A DNA stretch of 50,757 nt from Lachnospiraceae bacterium (GCA_017525525.1 JAFXSQ010000051.1:1-50757), one strand, 5' to 3'. Numbered from the stretch's first letter, positions 38,499 through 48,390 are shown. Translations and numbers: made by a program. The notes: a model not told the origin generated them from the sequence alone.

Positions 38499-41316
38499 AT
38501 ATATCGAGATATGGGGTGCAAGGGAGCACAATCTTAAGAATATCGACATTAAGATACCAAGAGACAGATTTGTAGTTATTACCGGACTCTCTGGGTCCGG
38601 TAAATCTTCTCTTGCCTTCGACACTATCTACGCCGAGGGCCAGAGGAAGTATATGGAGTCCCTTTCTTCTTACGCCCGGCAGTTTTTAGGCCTTGCCGAC
38701 AAGCCGGATGTGGATAAGATAGAGGGGCTTTCTCCTTCTATATCCATAGACCAGAAATCCACAAACAGGAACCCGCGATCAACTGTCGGGACAGTAACGG
38801 AGGTATATGATTATCTCCGCCTTTTGTATGCCCGCGTGGGAGTTCCGCACTGCCCGAAATGCGGTCGTGAGATAGAGCGCCAGACCGTGGACCAGATGGT
38901 GGATGAGGTTATGCGTCTGCCGGAGAAGACCAAGCTGCACATCTTAGCGCCTGTCATAAGAGGCAGGAAGGGCGAGCACACGAAGCTTATAGAGCAGGCA
39001 AAGCGAAACGGTTACGTGAGAGCTATAGTTGACGGCATACAGTATGAGCTTGCCGAGGATGAGATAAAGCTCGACAAGAATAAAAAGCACGATATAGATA
39101 TCGTGGTCGACAGACTTGTGGTTAAGGAAGGAATTGAGAAGAGGCTTGCGGATTCCATAGAGACCGTCCTGAAGATGTCGGAGGGTCTGCTCAAGGTGGA
39201 TGTGATAGACGGAGAAACGCTTAATTTCTCCGATAGTTTTTCGTGTCCCGACTGCGGAATAAGCATAGATGAGATTGAGCCGAGATCATTTTCCTTTAAC
39301 AATCCCTTCGGCGCCTGTCCGGCGTGTACGGGACTCGGCTTTAAGCAGGAGTTTGATCCCGAGCTTATGATACCGGATCCGACGCTTTCACTTAACGAAG
39401 GCGCAATCGCGGTTACCGGCTGGCAGTCGAGCACGGATAAGAAGAGCTATTCCCACGCGATTCTCGAGGCACTGGCCAAGGAGTATAAATTTTCGCTTGA
39501 TACTCCGTTCAAGGATTTGCCTGAGGCAGCGAAGGATGTCGTGATCAACGGCACAAGGGGAAAGAAGGTCACCGTTCATTACCTGAGTCGCTGGGGCAAC
39601 GGAACGCATTATGTCGAGTTCGAGGGCCTGACGGAGAATGTGAGAAGACGCTACCGCGAGACATCTGCGGATAGCATGCGTGAGGAGTACGAGGAGTACA
39701 TGACCGTAACTCCGTGTGAGGTCTGCGGCGGAAAGAGACTTAAGCCGGAGTCGCTTGCGGTAACGGTGGGAGACAAGAATATCTACGAGATGACCGAGCT
39801 TTCCATAACTAAGCTGGTAGATTATATAGAGCATGTGGAGCTTACCGAGAGGCAGCAGATAATAGGTGAGCAGATACTAAAGGAAATCAAAGCCAGACTC
39901 GGTTTCATGGTCAATGTGGGACTCGACTATCTGAATCTCTCAAGACCGACCGGCACGCTTTCGGGCGGAGAGGCACAGAGGATAAGGCTTGCGACACAGA
40001 TTGGTTCGGGGCTTGTGGGCGTGGCGTACATCCTGGATGAGCCGAGCATAGGGCTTCACCAGAGGGATAACGACAAGCTGCTCGACGCCCTGAAGGGCTT
40101 AAGGGATTTGGGCAACACGCTGATAGTCGTGGAGCACGACGAGGATACCATGCGCACCGCGGATTATATAGTCGACATAGGTCCGGGCGCCGGCGCAAAC
40201 GGCGGGCATATAGTGGCTCAGGGAACTGCGGCGGATCTTATGCGCTGCAAGGAGTCCATAACCGGCGACTATCTAAGCGGAAGAAAGAGCATACCTGTTC
40301 CCGAGACGAGGAAGGAGCCGACAGGCTGGATAAAGGTTAAGGGCGCAAGAGTAAATAACCTTAAAGATATAGATGTTGATATTCCTTTGGGCGTGATGAC
40401 GGCCGTTACCGGCGTGTCCGGTTCGGGTAAGAGCTCGCTTATCAACGAGATACTCTTCAAGGGCTTGGCGAGAGATTTGAACAGGGCCAGAATCAAGCCC
40501 GGAGACTGTGACGGTATAGAGGGAACCGAACAGCTTGACAAGATAATCAACATAGACCAGTCGCCGATAGGGCGCTCACCCAGGTCAAATCCCGCAACCT
40601 ATACGGGAGTATTTGATTTGATAAGAGACCTATTTGCGGAGACCAAGGACTCAAAGGCCATGGGATATAAGAAGGGCAGGTTCTCCTTCAATGTGGCGGG
40701 AGGACGCTGCGAGGCCTGCAAGGGTGACGGTATAATCAAGATAGAGATGAACTTTCTTGCGGATGTATATGTACCCTGTGAGGTGTGCCACGGAAAGCGG
40801 TATAACCGTGAGACGCTCGAGGTGAAGTACAAGGGCAAGAGCATATATGATGTACTTGATATGACAGTTGATGAGGCATGTGAGTTTTTCGCTGCCGTTC
40901 CGAAGGTCATAAAGAAGATAGAAACCCTAAGGGATGTGGGGCTCGGCTACATAAAGCTCGGACAGCCCGCAACCACGCTCTCAGGCGGAGAGGCGCAGAG
41001 GATAAAGCTTGCCTCGGAGCTTTCGAGAAGAAGCACCGGAAGGACCATATATGTGCTCGATGAGCCTACAACGGGACTTCACTTTGCAGATGTACACAGG
41101 CTTGTGGACATCTTAAAGCAGCTCACGGAGGGCGGCAATACGGTTGTGGTAATCGAGCATAATCTCGATGTGATAAAGACTGCGGACTACATAGTGGACA
41201 TGGGCCCCGAAGGCGGAGAGGGCGGAGGAACCGTCATCGCTAAGGGCACTCCCGAGGAGGTCGCGCAGGAGAAGGTATCCTACACGGGAAAATACCTTAA
41301 GAGATATTTAAAGTAA
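38485..41316 (+). CDS. uvrA: Excinuclease ABC subunit A
   Basis: A 943-residue tandem ABC ATPase that scans DNA for damage. First Walker A GLSGSGKS (34-41) and signature [12 protein letters not shown]; second Walker A GVSGSGKS and signature [12 protein letters not shown]. Zinc modules show CPKCG, CEVCGGK, CPDCG with CPACTG, and in the C-terminal half CEACKGDG with CEVCHGK. Length is normal for UvrA. It overlaps the small membrane protein gene by 14 bp and is followed after 12 bp by hisA. Confidence 0.98.
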   Translation: MKEHKYIEIWGAREHNLKNIDIKIPRDRFVVITGLSGSGKSSLAFDTIYAEGQRKYMESLSSYARQFLGLADKPDVDKIEGLSPSISIDQKSTNRNPRSTVGTVTEVYDYLRLLYARVGVPHCPKCGREIERQTVDQMVDEVMRLPEKTKLHILAPVIRGRKGEHTKLIEQAKRNGYVRAIVDGIQYELAEDEIKLDKNKKHDIDIVVDRLVVKEGIEKRLADSIETVLKMSEGLLKVDVIDGETLNFSDSFSCPDCGISIDEIEPRSFSFNNPFGACPACTGLGFKQEFDPELMIPDPTLSLNEGAIAVTGWQSSTDKKSYSHAILEALAKEYKFSLDTPFKDLPEAAKDVVINGTRGKKVTVHYLSRWGNGTHYVEFEGLTENVRRRYRETSADSMREEYEEYMTVTPCEVCGGKRLKPESLAVTVGDKNIYEMTELSITKLVDYIEHVELTERQQIIGEQILKEIKARLGFMVNVGLDYLNLSRPTGTLSGGEAQRIRLATQIGSGLVGVAYILDEPSIGLHQRDNDKLLDALKGLRDLGNTLIVVEHDEDTMRTADYIVDIGPGAGANGGHIVAQGTAADLMRCKESITGDYLSGRKSIPVPETRKEPTGWIKVKGARVNNLKDIDVDIPLGVMTAVTGVSGSGKSSLINEILFKGLARDLNRARIKPGDCDGIEGTEQLDKIINIDQSPIGRSPRSNPATYTGVFDLIRDLFAETKDSKAMGYKKGRFSFNVAGGRCEACKGDGIIKIEMNFLADVYVPCEVCHGKRYNRETLEVKYKGKSIYDVLDMTVDEACEFFAAVPKVIKKIETLRDVGLGYIKLGQPATTLSGGEAQRIKLASELSRRSTGRTIYVLDEPTTGLHFADVHRLVDILKQLTEGGNTVVVIEHNLDVIKTADYIVDMGPEGGEGGGTVIAKGTPEEVAQEKVSYTGKYLKRYLK

Positions 41317-41328
41317 TAAGAGGTGTTT

Positions 41329-42099
41329 ATGAAATTCAGACCTTGCATAGACATACATAACGGAAGAGTGAAGCAGATAGTCGGCGGATCGCTTGCCGAC
41401 GAAGGCGATAGCGCGAGGGATAATTTTGTGTCCGAAAAGGACGCGGACTATTATGCGAATCTCTACAAGGAAAAGGGCCTTACCGGAGGGCATGTGATAA
41501 TCCTCAATCCCAAGGACAGTCCATATTACGAGGAGGACTTAAGGCAGGCAGAGCTTGCCCTTAGTTGCTATCCCGGAGGGCTCATGATAGGCGGAGGGAT
41601 AAATGCCGACAACGCTTTGTACTTTCTTGAGAAGGGAGCGTCACATGTGATAGTTACCTCTTACGTGTTCAGGGAAGGCAAGGTTGATTATGAGAGACTC
41701 GATAAGCTGGTGGCGACGGTCGGCAGGGACAGGCTTGTTCTCGACTTAAGCTGCAGGAAGAGAGAGGATGAGTATTACATAGTTACCGACAGGTGGCAGA
41801 GGTTCACGGAGGTTAAGGTAGAGGCGGCCTCGCTGATGGAGCTTTCAAAATACTGCGCGGAATTCCTGGTGCATGCGGTTGACGTGGAGGGAAAGGCAGC
41901 GGGGATAGATGTGGAGCTTGCTGGAATCCTTAGCTCCTACGACGGAATCCCCGTAACCTACGCAGGCGGCATAGGAAGCTTTGAGGATATCGAAAAGCTT
42001 GAAACGGCGGGACGGGGCAGACTTGATATGACCGTCGGAAGCGCTCTTTCATTATTCGGTGGAAAGCTTGATTTTGATGAACTGGTATCAAAATACTAA
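41329..42099 (+). CDS. hisA: HisA isomerase, eukaryote-like (HIS6) type
   Basis: A 256-residue TIM-barrel isomerase for the ProFAR to PRFAR step of histidine biosynthesis. It starts MKFRPCIDIHNGRVKQIVGG, with the catalytic aspartate region CIDIHNGR, and ends with the phosphate-binding YAGGIGSFEDIEKL and DMTVGSALSLFGG. This longer variant resembles fungal/plant HIS6 rather than standard bacterial HisA. No other his genes are in the window. ATG 41329 was chosen over the in-frame GTG 41323 because AAGAGGTG overlaps the GTG. The 12-bp gap to uvrA suggests read-through. Confidence 0.87.
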   Translation: MKFRPCIDIHNGRVKQIVGGSLADEGDSARDNFVSEKDADYYANLYKEKGLTGGHVIILNPKDSPYYEEDLRQAELALSCYPGGLMIGGGINADNALYFLEKGASHVIVTSYVFREGKVDYERLDKLVATVGRDRLVLDLSCRKREDEYYIVTDRWQRFTEVKVEAASLMELSKYCAEFLVHAVDVEGKAAGIDVELAGILSSYDGIPVTYAGGIGSFEDIEKLETAGRGRLDMTVGSALSLFGGKLDFDELVSKY

Positions 42100-42109
42100 A
42101 AGAAAGTGA

Positions 42110-42124
42110 CCGGTAGCCTACCGG
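42110..42124. other. Short palindrome upstream of yfhO-like gene
   Basis: CCGGTAGCCTACCGG is a 15-bp palindrome (7+1+7) ending 10 bp before ATG 42135. No good ribosome site lies between it and the ATG, so the hairpin could lower translation. Confidence 0.4.
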
Positions 42125-42134
42125 ATTAGACAAA

Positions 42135-45100
42135 ATGACTGGTGTATTAGACAATGAAAAAATAATCAGAAGAGTGGTCTGTGTAATAGCGGGGGCTCTT
42201 ACCGGATTTTTATGCTTTGCGGTACTCGGGATAACCGGTATGTGTTCCCTGAGTGTAGCGAGCCTTATCGGAACCACGGTTTCACTTGTGTTCCTTGTTA
42301 CGGCATCAACACTTCTCGGAGAGAGTGATTCAAGACGCGCGGGACAGCTTGTGTTAAGCAGGATATTTCTCCTTCTTCCGGAGCTGTTTTCCTTCTTCTA
42401 TCTTGCATTTACAGTAAAGGTCAATGTGGTATTTGCAAAGCTTTTGATAACGCTTCTTTGCTGCATAGGCTCGGAGCTTATCGCTGATAAGCTTTATGCG
42501 CGGGAGAAAAAAGGCTTTGCGACGGCGTTCAAGGAAAACTATGCGGTGTATATTCCCATGCTCGTGGTGTTCACGGTGCTTACGGTAATATACATAGCCG
42601 AGCTGATATATCCTCTGGCATGGCACTCGCTTACGATAATAGACAGTGTGCACCAGTATCTCCCGTTCTTTTCGGATTACAGGGATAAGCTTTTAAACGA
42701 GCGCAGCCTCAACTATACCTGGAATGTGGCTTTGGGCTCGAATTATATGTCGCTTTCCTCGTACTATCTGGCAAGCCCGTTTAATATTCTTTTCATATTC
42801 TTTCCGAAGTCGGCAATACCTGCCGTTGCTTCGATACTCTATGTGGTCAAGCTTTCGCTCTGCGCGGGAACCATGGGTTATTTTCTGACACATAAGAGCG
42901 GCAGGAATGTACAGAATCCGCTTGCGATAGGACTTTCACTCTGCTATGCATTTTCGAATTATATGGTGGGTTACTACTGGAACACCATGTGGCTTGACTG
43001 CCTGCTTCTGTTCCCGCTCATTATGCTCGGCTTTGAGAGGCTGTGCAGGGACAAAGATGTAAGGCTTTACTCGGCAACGCTGGCGTTGTCGCTTTACTGT
43101 AATTATTACATAGGATTTTCAACCTGTGTTTTCCTGGTTTTGTGGTTCCTGGCTTATCACCATGGAGGGGTGAAGAAATTCTTTGGCAATGGGGTAAGGT
43201 TTGCTTTTGCTTCGCTGCTCGCGGGCGGTATAGCCGCATTTATGCTCCTGCCCGCTTACCACGGCATCATGGCCACTGCGGCGGGTGTGGATATAACAGG
43301 CTCGAAAAGCTTTCTGCCGGAGCATGAGTGGTACGGAAGCATATTTGTCATCTTAAGACAGCTGCTGTTTCTGACCAAACCCATTACCAACCAGATAGAC
43401 GACGGCGGGGCAAATATGTACTGCGGCATGGCCTGCCTCTTTGCGGTCTTTCTTTACATCTTCTACAAGAAGGACGGTATATTCACGAGATTGAAGAGAG
43501 GGATTCTCGTAGCCTTTCTCGTGGTTTCGACAAACGAGGTCATCCTGAATTATATATGGCACGGGTTCCATAACCAGTACGGCATACCCAACAGGTTTAC
43601 TTACCTGCTCGCCTTTATCATGATACTTACGGCATACGATGTCTTAAGGTCGGCAAAGAAACTGCACCCGGCTGCGGTGGTGATTGCGTCGGCCGGTACA
43701 TTTGCCTTTATTATAGTTCTCTTCATAATGGAGAAGGCGAAGGTATCGCAGCTCATACTTTATTCATCGCTGGCTCTTGCGGCGCTTTACATGGCCTTTG
43801 TTCTGCTCAGGTCGCTGAAGGTGTTCAAGAAGAAGGCTTACATTATCGCCATGACGGCGGTTATATCCGTGGAGCTTATCGTGAGTGGCGTGTATGGATT
43901 TGCCGACAACGGCTACGCCACGCTTGGCTCTGCTTACACGACGCTGCCGAAGATGACCGAGGCGAAGAAGATGATGGAGCGCCATGCGGAGGAGGACGAG
44001 GCGGTCTTCTACAGGGCAGAGGTTATGGATTATGACATACTTGACGAGTCGACGCTCTACAACCTGCCAAGCGTCGGAACATTTAACTCGACTGTGCTTG
44101 GAAGCGTGGTAACTACCATGGGCAGGCTCGGGTTCTATACAGGCGCAAATGAGTTCCTATACAGGGGCGCAACGCCGTTCACAAATTCGATATTGGGTGT
44201 GCGCTATCTCTTCAAGAGAAAGGGGGATTTCAATAATTTTGGATTTACCCTGATTGACGAGGAGGATGGCGTGAAGCTTTACGAGAATCCTTATCCGCTT
44301 TCGGTGGGTTTTGCCGTAAATGAAATCGCCAAGGAGTTCAGCAGGAACGGAAGTACGCCCATCAGAAAGCAGCAGGAGCTTTGCAGCATGATGACCGGGA
44401 AGCAGGATTTCTATACCGTTATTTATCCCGAGGGTGAGTATTACAGCGAGGATATGGAGGTAAGCGGAAGCCTGTTTGACCCGACGGTCAGGAGAAAGGA
44501 GTCGGGTACGGTCTCCTTCAGAACGGACTTTACCGCACCCGAGGATGGCGATTATTACATCAACTGTCGCGGCAACAACATAACCGAGATCGAGTTCTAT
44601 GTAAATGATGACTCGCTGACGAAGGCGCGTTATCAGATACAGATATTCCATATCGGTGAGCTTAAGAAGGGGGATATCTTCTCGGCGGAGCTCATCTACA
44701 AGAACCCTCCGGATGAGGATGATTTGGCTCATTTCCAGGTTGCGCTTTTCGATAGGGAGGCTTACGAGAAGAACTACCATGCGTTAAGATCAAACCAGCT
44801 TAAGGTGACTGAGTTCGAGGACGGACTTATCGAGGGAAATGTCAATATGCCTGAGGGAAAGACCTTATTTACCTCTGTGCCCTACGACGAGGGATGGAAG
44901 GTGTATGTGGATGAAAATGAAGTCGAGTACTATGCATTTGCGGAAAGCTTTATCGGAATAGATGTTCCGGAGGGACTGCACCATGTGAAGATGGTATATG
45001 TGCCGACGGGATTGAAGCTTGGCTGGATTATTACGGGTGTGTCGGCGCTAATCTTTATATTGTGCTGCGTAATGTATAAGAAGCGGGAAGAAGCTGCGGG

Positions 45101-45257
45101 TGTCATCACGGGCGAAGCCAAGGATTTTGAAGAGGCAGAGGAAGAGCCGGGTGTCATCACGGGCGAAGCGAAGGAAGTTGAAGAGGCAGAGGAAGAGTCG
45201 GGTGTCATCACGGGTGAAGCGAAGGAGCTTAATGAATCAGAGGAAGAGCATGAGTAG
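42135..45257 (+). CDS. YfhO family polytopic membrane protein (GT-C-like)
   Basis: A 1040-residue protein with about 12-13 membrane helices in residues 1-590, a large outside domain (about 600-955), a final helix (about 961-983) and a cytoplasmic acidic tail. The first outside loop has Asp170 in DSVHQYLPFFSDYRD, the type of acidic motif used by GT-C glycosyltransferases with lipid-linked sugars. Bacillus YfhO glycosylates lipoteichoic acid; a similar cell-envelope role is likely here. The tail holds three copies of a 17-residue unit starting VITGEAK, with a 51-bp DNA period. A stop codon directly upstream fixes ATG 42135 although no strong ribosome site is present. Confidence 0.8.
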   Translation: MTGVLDNEKIIRRVVCVIAGALTGFLCFAVLGITGMCSLSVASLIGTTVSLVFLVTASTLLGESDSRRAGQLVLSRIFLLLPELFSFFYLAFTVKVNVVFAKLLITLLCCIGSELIADKLYAREKKGFATAFKENYAVYIPMLVVFTVLTVIYIAELIYPLAWHSLTIIDSVHQYLPFFSDYRDKLLNERSLNYTWNVALGSNYMSLSSYYLASPFNILFIFFPKSAIPAVASILYVVKLSLCAGTMGYFLTHKSGRNVQNPLAIGLSLCYAFSNYMVGYYWNTMWLDCLLLFPLIMLGFERLCRDKDVRLYSATLALSLYCNYYIGFSTCVFLVLWFLAYHHGGVKKFFGNGVRFAFASLLAGGIAAFMLLPAYHGIMATAAGVDITGSKSFLPEHEWYGSIFVILRQLLFLTKPITNQIDDGGANMYCGMACLFAVFLYIFYKKDGIFTRLKRGILVAFLVVSTNEVILNYIWHGFHNQYGIPNRFTYLLAFIMILTAYDVLRSAKKLHPAAVVIASAGTFAFIIVLFIMEKAKVSQLILYSSLALAALYMAFVLLRSLKVFKKKAYIIAMTAVISVELIVSGVYGFADNGYATLGSAYTTLPKMTEAKKMMERHAEEDEAVFYRAEVMDYDILDESTLYNLPSVGTFNSTVLGSVVTTMGRLGFYTGANEFLYRGATPFTNSILGVRYLFKRKGDFNNFGFTLIDEEDGVKLYENPYPLSVGFAVNEIAKEFSRNGSTPIRKQQELCSMMTGKQDFYTVIYPEGEYYSEDMEVSGSLFDPTVRRKESGTVSFRTDFTAPEDGDYYINCRGNNITEIEFYVNDDSLTKARYQIQIFHIGELKKGDIFSAELIYKNPPDEDDLAHFQVALFDREAYEKNYHALRSNQLKVTEFEDGLIEGNVNMPEGKTLFTSVPYDEGWKVYVDENEVEYYAFAESFIGIDVPEGLHHVKMVYVPTGLKLGWIITGVSALIFILCCVMYKKREEAAGVITGEAKDFEEAEEEPGVITGEAKEVEEAEEESGVITGEAKELNESEEEHE
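45100..45245 (+). repeat. 51-bp tandem repeat in the yfhO-like gene tail
   Basis: GTGTCATCACGGG(C/T)GAAG starts at 45100, 45151 and 45202. Each copy encodes VITGEAK followed by acidic residues. The period is in frame, so copy number can vary without loss of the tail. Confidence 0.9.
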
Positions 45258-45570
45258 AAGGCGGAGAAAAAGATATTACTTTTCGGATTCGTCTATTGCA
45301 TTAGACACAATCATAGCATTTGCGATGGGCGGGTTGGCGCTTGCTGCCGAGATTGGCTCGGTGATAAGCTCTATTGCCACTGCGGGACATGTGTCGGGAA
45401 TAGTAGGCTTGCTGTTGTTCATAGCGCTGATACTGTCGGTGGTAGGTTTTTTGTTCTCGAGATTTGCCTTAAAGTCGGAGAAGGGAAGCTTAGGGGGCAA
45501 GAGAGCTTCGTCCATCCTGAATATATTTACGGCGTTGATACCGATGGTTTTCCTGTTGATGTCTGTTTAG
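45250..45570 (+). CDS. Small membrane protein, three predicted helices
   Basis: A 106-residue protein. It starts with MSRRRRKRYYF, a basic cytoplasmic tail, then three hydrophobic segments (about 20-38, 43-65 and 88-105). It resembles small DUF6142-like Lachnospiraceae membrane proteins, but the family call is weak. ATG 45250 overlaps the yfhO-like stop by 8 bp, with GAGGAAGAG upstream, so the two are coupled and may form a complex. Longer in-frame starts upstream fall inside the yfhO-like repeat and are rejected. Confidence 0.7.
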   Translation: MSRRRRKRYYFSDSSIALDTIIAFAMGGLALAAEIGSVISSIATAGHVSGIVGLLLFIALILSVVGFLFSRFALKSEKGSLGGKRASSILNIFTALIPMVFLLMSV

Positions 45571-45582
45571 GGAGGTGCGATT

Positions 45583-45597
45583 ATGACGAAGTCATAA
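45583..45597 (+). CDS. Possible four-residue leader peptide MTKS
   Basis: ATG ACG AAG TCA TAA directly follows a perfect copy of the deoB ribosome site. Its own sequence ATGACGAAGTCAT is a GAA-loop palindrome. It may be a relic of duplication rather than a used peptide. Confidence 0.25.
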   Translation: MTKS

Positions 45598-45617
45598 TTT
45601 GCATCGCACTGACTTTC

Positions 45618-45690
45618 GTCATAAGGGGTACCGCGAAGCGGTGGATTCCTTATGACATTAGATTGGGCAGGATTACGAAGTAATCATGCC
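45618..45690. other. Two GAA-loop hairpins in deoB leader
   Basis: Hairpin 1: GTCATAAGG (45618-45626) pairs with CCTTATGAC (45648-45656), enclosing ACCGC-GAA-GCGGT (45630-45642). Hairpin 2: 45666-45690, GATTAC-GAA-GTAATC with GGCA/TGCC extensions and one mismatch. The centre of hairpin 1 contains GCGAAGC, a DNA mini-hairpin known to be unusually stable. Confidence 0.75.
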
Positions 45691-45718
45691 ATTTCCTATT
45701 ATACAAGGAGGTGCGATT

Positions 45719-46912
45719 ATGACGAGAAGGGTTATTTGGATAGTTTTGGACAGCGTTGGTTGCGGCGAAGCTCCCGACGCCGATAAGTTTGATGATGTGG
45801 GTTCGGACACGATAGGGCACATCCTGAAGGAAATGCCGGATACCGAGCTTCCGACCATGAAGAGCATCGGGTTGTACGCGATTGACGGAACCTCATTTAA
45901 TGACGGTGTCACGGATGGATTGATCGGTTGTTACGGCAAGGCCAGGGAACGCTCCGTGGGCAAGGATACGACGACCGGACACTGGGAGATGATAGGTATT
46001 CATACCGCTACACCGTTTCCTACATATCCGGACGGTTTCCCGGATGAGATAATGGATGCCTTTGTAAAAGAGACGGGCTGCGGAGGTTACCTGTGCAATA
46101 AGCCGGCATCCGGTGTTGCTGTAATCAACGAATATGGTGATGAACATATGAAGACGGGGTATCCGATAGTTTATACTTCGGCGGATTCGGTGTTCCAGAT
46201 TGCCGCATCGGAGGAAAAGGTCGGTGTGGAAAAGCTCTATGAGTGGTGCGAGATTGCGAGGAGAATTCTCGTCGGTAAGCACGGCGTGGGAAGAGTTATC
46301 GCCAGACCCTTTGTCACAGCTGCCGAGGGCGAAAACAAATATGTGAGGACTGCGAACCGTCATGACTATGCGCTGCTTCCTCAGGACGACAATGTGCTTA
46401 TGCACCTCAAGGAAAAGGGAGTAAATGTTGCGGCGGTCGGAAAGATAGTCGATATATTCAAGGGCTCCGGGATAAGCGTGAGTGTGCACACGAGCAGCAA
46501 TGATGACGGTATGGCGAAGACGCTTGAGTATATGCAGGAGTATGATTCCGGATTGATATTTACTAATCTGGTGGATTTCGACATGGTATATGGCCACAGG
46601 AGAGATGTAAAGGGCTACCGTGACGGACTGGTGGCTTATGATAAGTGGCTCGGGGAGCTTATTCCGAACCTGAAGGATGAAGACATCATCATAATGAACG
46701 CCGATCACGGCTGTGATCCGACCTACAAGGGAACGGACCACACGAGGGAGTTCATCCCGGTACTGATGTATGGCAAGGGATTGAGGCAGGGCGTGAATTT
46801 AGGCACATGCGATACATTTGCGGACATAGGGAAGACTGTTGAGGAGTACCTGACCGGAAGCGTTAAGCCGGGAGATACAATCGGAGAGTCGTTCCTTGAC
46901 AGGATACTTTAA
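45719..46912 (+). CDS. deoB: Phosphopentomutase
   Basis: A 397-residue alkaline-phosphatase-fold enzyme that interconverts (deoxy)ribose 1- and 5-phosphate in nucleoside breakdown. Metal-binding motifs are intact: VLDSVGCGEAPDA with Asp11, VGKDTTTGHWEM with the phospho-threonine, and NADHGCDPTYKGTDHTRE near the end. ATG 45719 (MTRRVIWIVLDS) is chosen over the longer in-frame ATG 45686 because AAGGAGGTG sits directly before it. pdp follows 86 bp downstream; the pair feeds pentose from nucleosides into central metabolism. Confidence 0.96.
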   Translation: MTRRVIWIVLDSVGCGEAPDADKFDDVGSDTIGHILKEMPDTELPTMKSIGLYAIDGTSFNDGVTDGLIGCYGKARERSVGKDTTTGHWEMIGIHTATPFPTYPDGFPDEIMDAFVKETGCGGYLCNKPASGVAVINEYGDEHMKTGYPIVYTSADSVFQIAASEEKVGVEKLYEWCEIARRILVGKHGVGRVIARPFVTAAEGENKYVRTANRHDYALLPQDDNVLMHLKEKGVNVAAVGKIVDIFKGSGISVSVHTSSNDDGMAKTLEYMQEYDSGLIFTNLVDFDMVYGHRRDVKGYRDGLVAYDKWLGELIPNLKDEDIIIMNADHGCDPTYKGTDHTREFIPVLMYGKGLRQGVNLGTCDTFADIGKTVEEYLTGSVKPGDTIGESFLDRIL

Positions 46913-46984
46913 GGTGTCATTCTGAGGGCAAAGCCTTATGCATGAAGCAGAGGTGTCATTCTGAGGGCGGAGCCCGAAGAATCT
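46912..46984. repeat. Two copies of a TGTCATTCTGAG-type intergenic repeat
   Basis: AGGTGTCATTCTGAGGGC starts at 46912 and 46951, a 39-bp period. The second copy continues GGAGCCCGAAGAATCTTA. This kind of sequence recurs between genes in many Firmicute genomes; its function is not established to my knowledge. Confidence 0.75.
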
Positions 46985-46998
46985 TATAAAGGAGAATT

Positions 46999-48390
46999 AT
47001 GAGAGCGTATGATATTATAAAGAAAAAGCGTGACGGCGGAGAGCTTGATGAGGCGGAGATACGCTTTATCGTGGATGGCTTTACCGCTGGAGAGATACCC
47101 GATTATCAGATGTCGGCATGGCTTATGGCGGTTTACTACATGGGCATGAGCGCGGAGGAGACGGTTGCGCTTACTAAGTGCATGACGGAGAGCGGTGACA
47201 GGCTTGACTTAAGCGGAATAAAAGGCGTGAAGGCCGACAAGCATTCAACCGGAGGAGTGGGTGACAAGACGAGCTTTATAGTAGGACCATTGCTTGCGGC
47301 GCTTGGAGTTCCGGTTGCAAAGATGAGCGGACGTGGGCTCGGACACACGGGTGGCACTATAGACAAGCTGGCGTGCATACCGGGTTTTAATGTGGAGCTG
47401 TCAAAAGAAGATTTTGTTAATAATGTAAATGACATCGGTATGGCCATAGCTTCCCAAACGGGGAACCTTGCGCCGGCTGACAAGAAGATATATGCCTTAA
47501 GGGATGTGACCGCTACAGTAGACAGCATACCGCTTATTGCATCAAGTATAATGAGCAAGAAGCTTGCCTCGGGAGCGGATATTATCACTTTGGATGTAAA
47601 GTGTGGCAGCGGTGCATTTATGAAAGACTATCAGGGAGCGCTTGTGCTTGCGAAGACTATGACCGATATCGGGCGGATGTACGGTAAGCCGACACATGCC
47701 TTGGTAACCGATATGGATGAACCCCTCGGGCATATGGTCGGCAACAGCATGGAGCTCAAGGAAGCTGTCAGGGTACTCTCCTTAAAGGATGTGCGAAGTG
47801 CCGTGGCGGGTGACAGGGGACTTGCAAGACTGGTTGAGGTCTGTGTCAAGCTAATAACTATTGAGCTGATGCTGGCTGAGAAGGCCGTTAAGATGGGAAT
47901 AGCAGCTGTAACCGGAGATGATGCATTGGAGACAGATAAAATCGCTGAGTATGAAGCACGGGTTATAGAGGCAATCGAGAACGGAAGCGGACTTAAGAAG
48001 CTTTCCGAGGTTGTCGAGAGACAGGGCGGGGATGCGTCATACATCTTTGAGCCGGAGAAGCTTGTCGTGGCTCCGATCAAGGTTCCTGTCAATGCATGGG
48101 AGGACGGATTTCTTACAGCCTGCCGCGCAGACGAGGTCGGCATGACGAACCTGATCTTAGGCGGCGGACGGGCGACCAAGGAGAGTGAAATCGATGTGTC
48201 GGTCGGGGTTGAGATTCTGAAGTGCCTCGGCGAGCCTGTAAAGAAGGGCGAGCCCTTCGCATATATCTACGCAGCAGACGAGAGTAAGGTGGATGAGGCT
48301 GTGAAGCGTCTGAGCGGAGCTTATGAGATATCCGCGGTCAACACGGCTGAACATAAATTGACTACTCCGGTAGTCAAAGAGTACATCTAA
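46999..48390 (+). CDS. pdp: Pyrimidine-nucleoside phosphorylase
   Basis: A 463-residue enzyme that splits thymidine, deoxyuridine or uridine with phosphate to base and (deoxy)ribose 1-phosphate, the substrate of DeoB. The phosphate-binding motif KHSTGGVGDK begins at residue 81, followed by KMSGRGLGHTGGTIDKL. The length and signature fit both thymidine phosphorylase and the broader Firmicute pyrimidine-nucleoside phosphorylase; substrate range cannot be decided here. The ribosome site AAAGGAGAA precedes ATG 46999. It lies 86 bp after deoB, across the TCATTCTGAG repeat. Confidence 0.93.
   Translation: MRAYDIIKKKRDGGELDEAEIRFIVDGFTAGEIPDYQMSAWLMAVYYMGMSAEETVALTKCMTESGDRLDLSGIKGVKADKHSTGGVGDKTSFIVGPLLAALGVPVAKMSGRGLGHTGGTIDKLACIPGFNVELSKEDFVNNVNDIGMAIASQTGNLAPADKKIYALRDVTATVDSIPLIASSIMSKKLASGADIITLDVKCGSGAFMKDYQGALVLAKTMTDIGRMYGKPTHALVTDMDEPLGHMVGNSMELKEAVRVLSLKDVRSAVAGDRGLARLVEVCVKLITIELMLAEKAVKMGIAAVTGDDALETDKIAEYEARVIEAIENGSGLKKLSEVVERQGGDASYIFEPEKLVVAPIKVPVNAWEDGFLTACRADEVGMTNLILGGGRATKESEIDVSVGVEILKCLGEPVKKGEPFAYIYAADESKVDEAVKRLSGAYEISAVNTAEHKLTTPVVKEYI

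Larger units (their letters stand above)
45571..45725 (+). repeat. Duplicated ribosome site/start flanking a hairpin-rich insert
   Basis: GGAGGTGCGATTATGACGA occurs at 45571-45589 and 45707-45725, a 19-bp direct repeat 136 bp apart. The second copy is the real deoB start. The first starts a five-codon frame MTKS then stop. Between them lie two hairpins with GAA loops. Confidence 0.85.

Noticed and set aside
45100-45249. Longer N-terminus for the small membrane protein
   Set aside because: This stretch is an out-of-frame reading of the yfhO-like repeat; ATG 45250 has the ribosome site.
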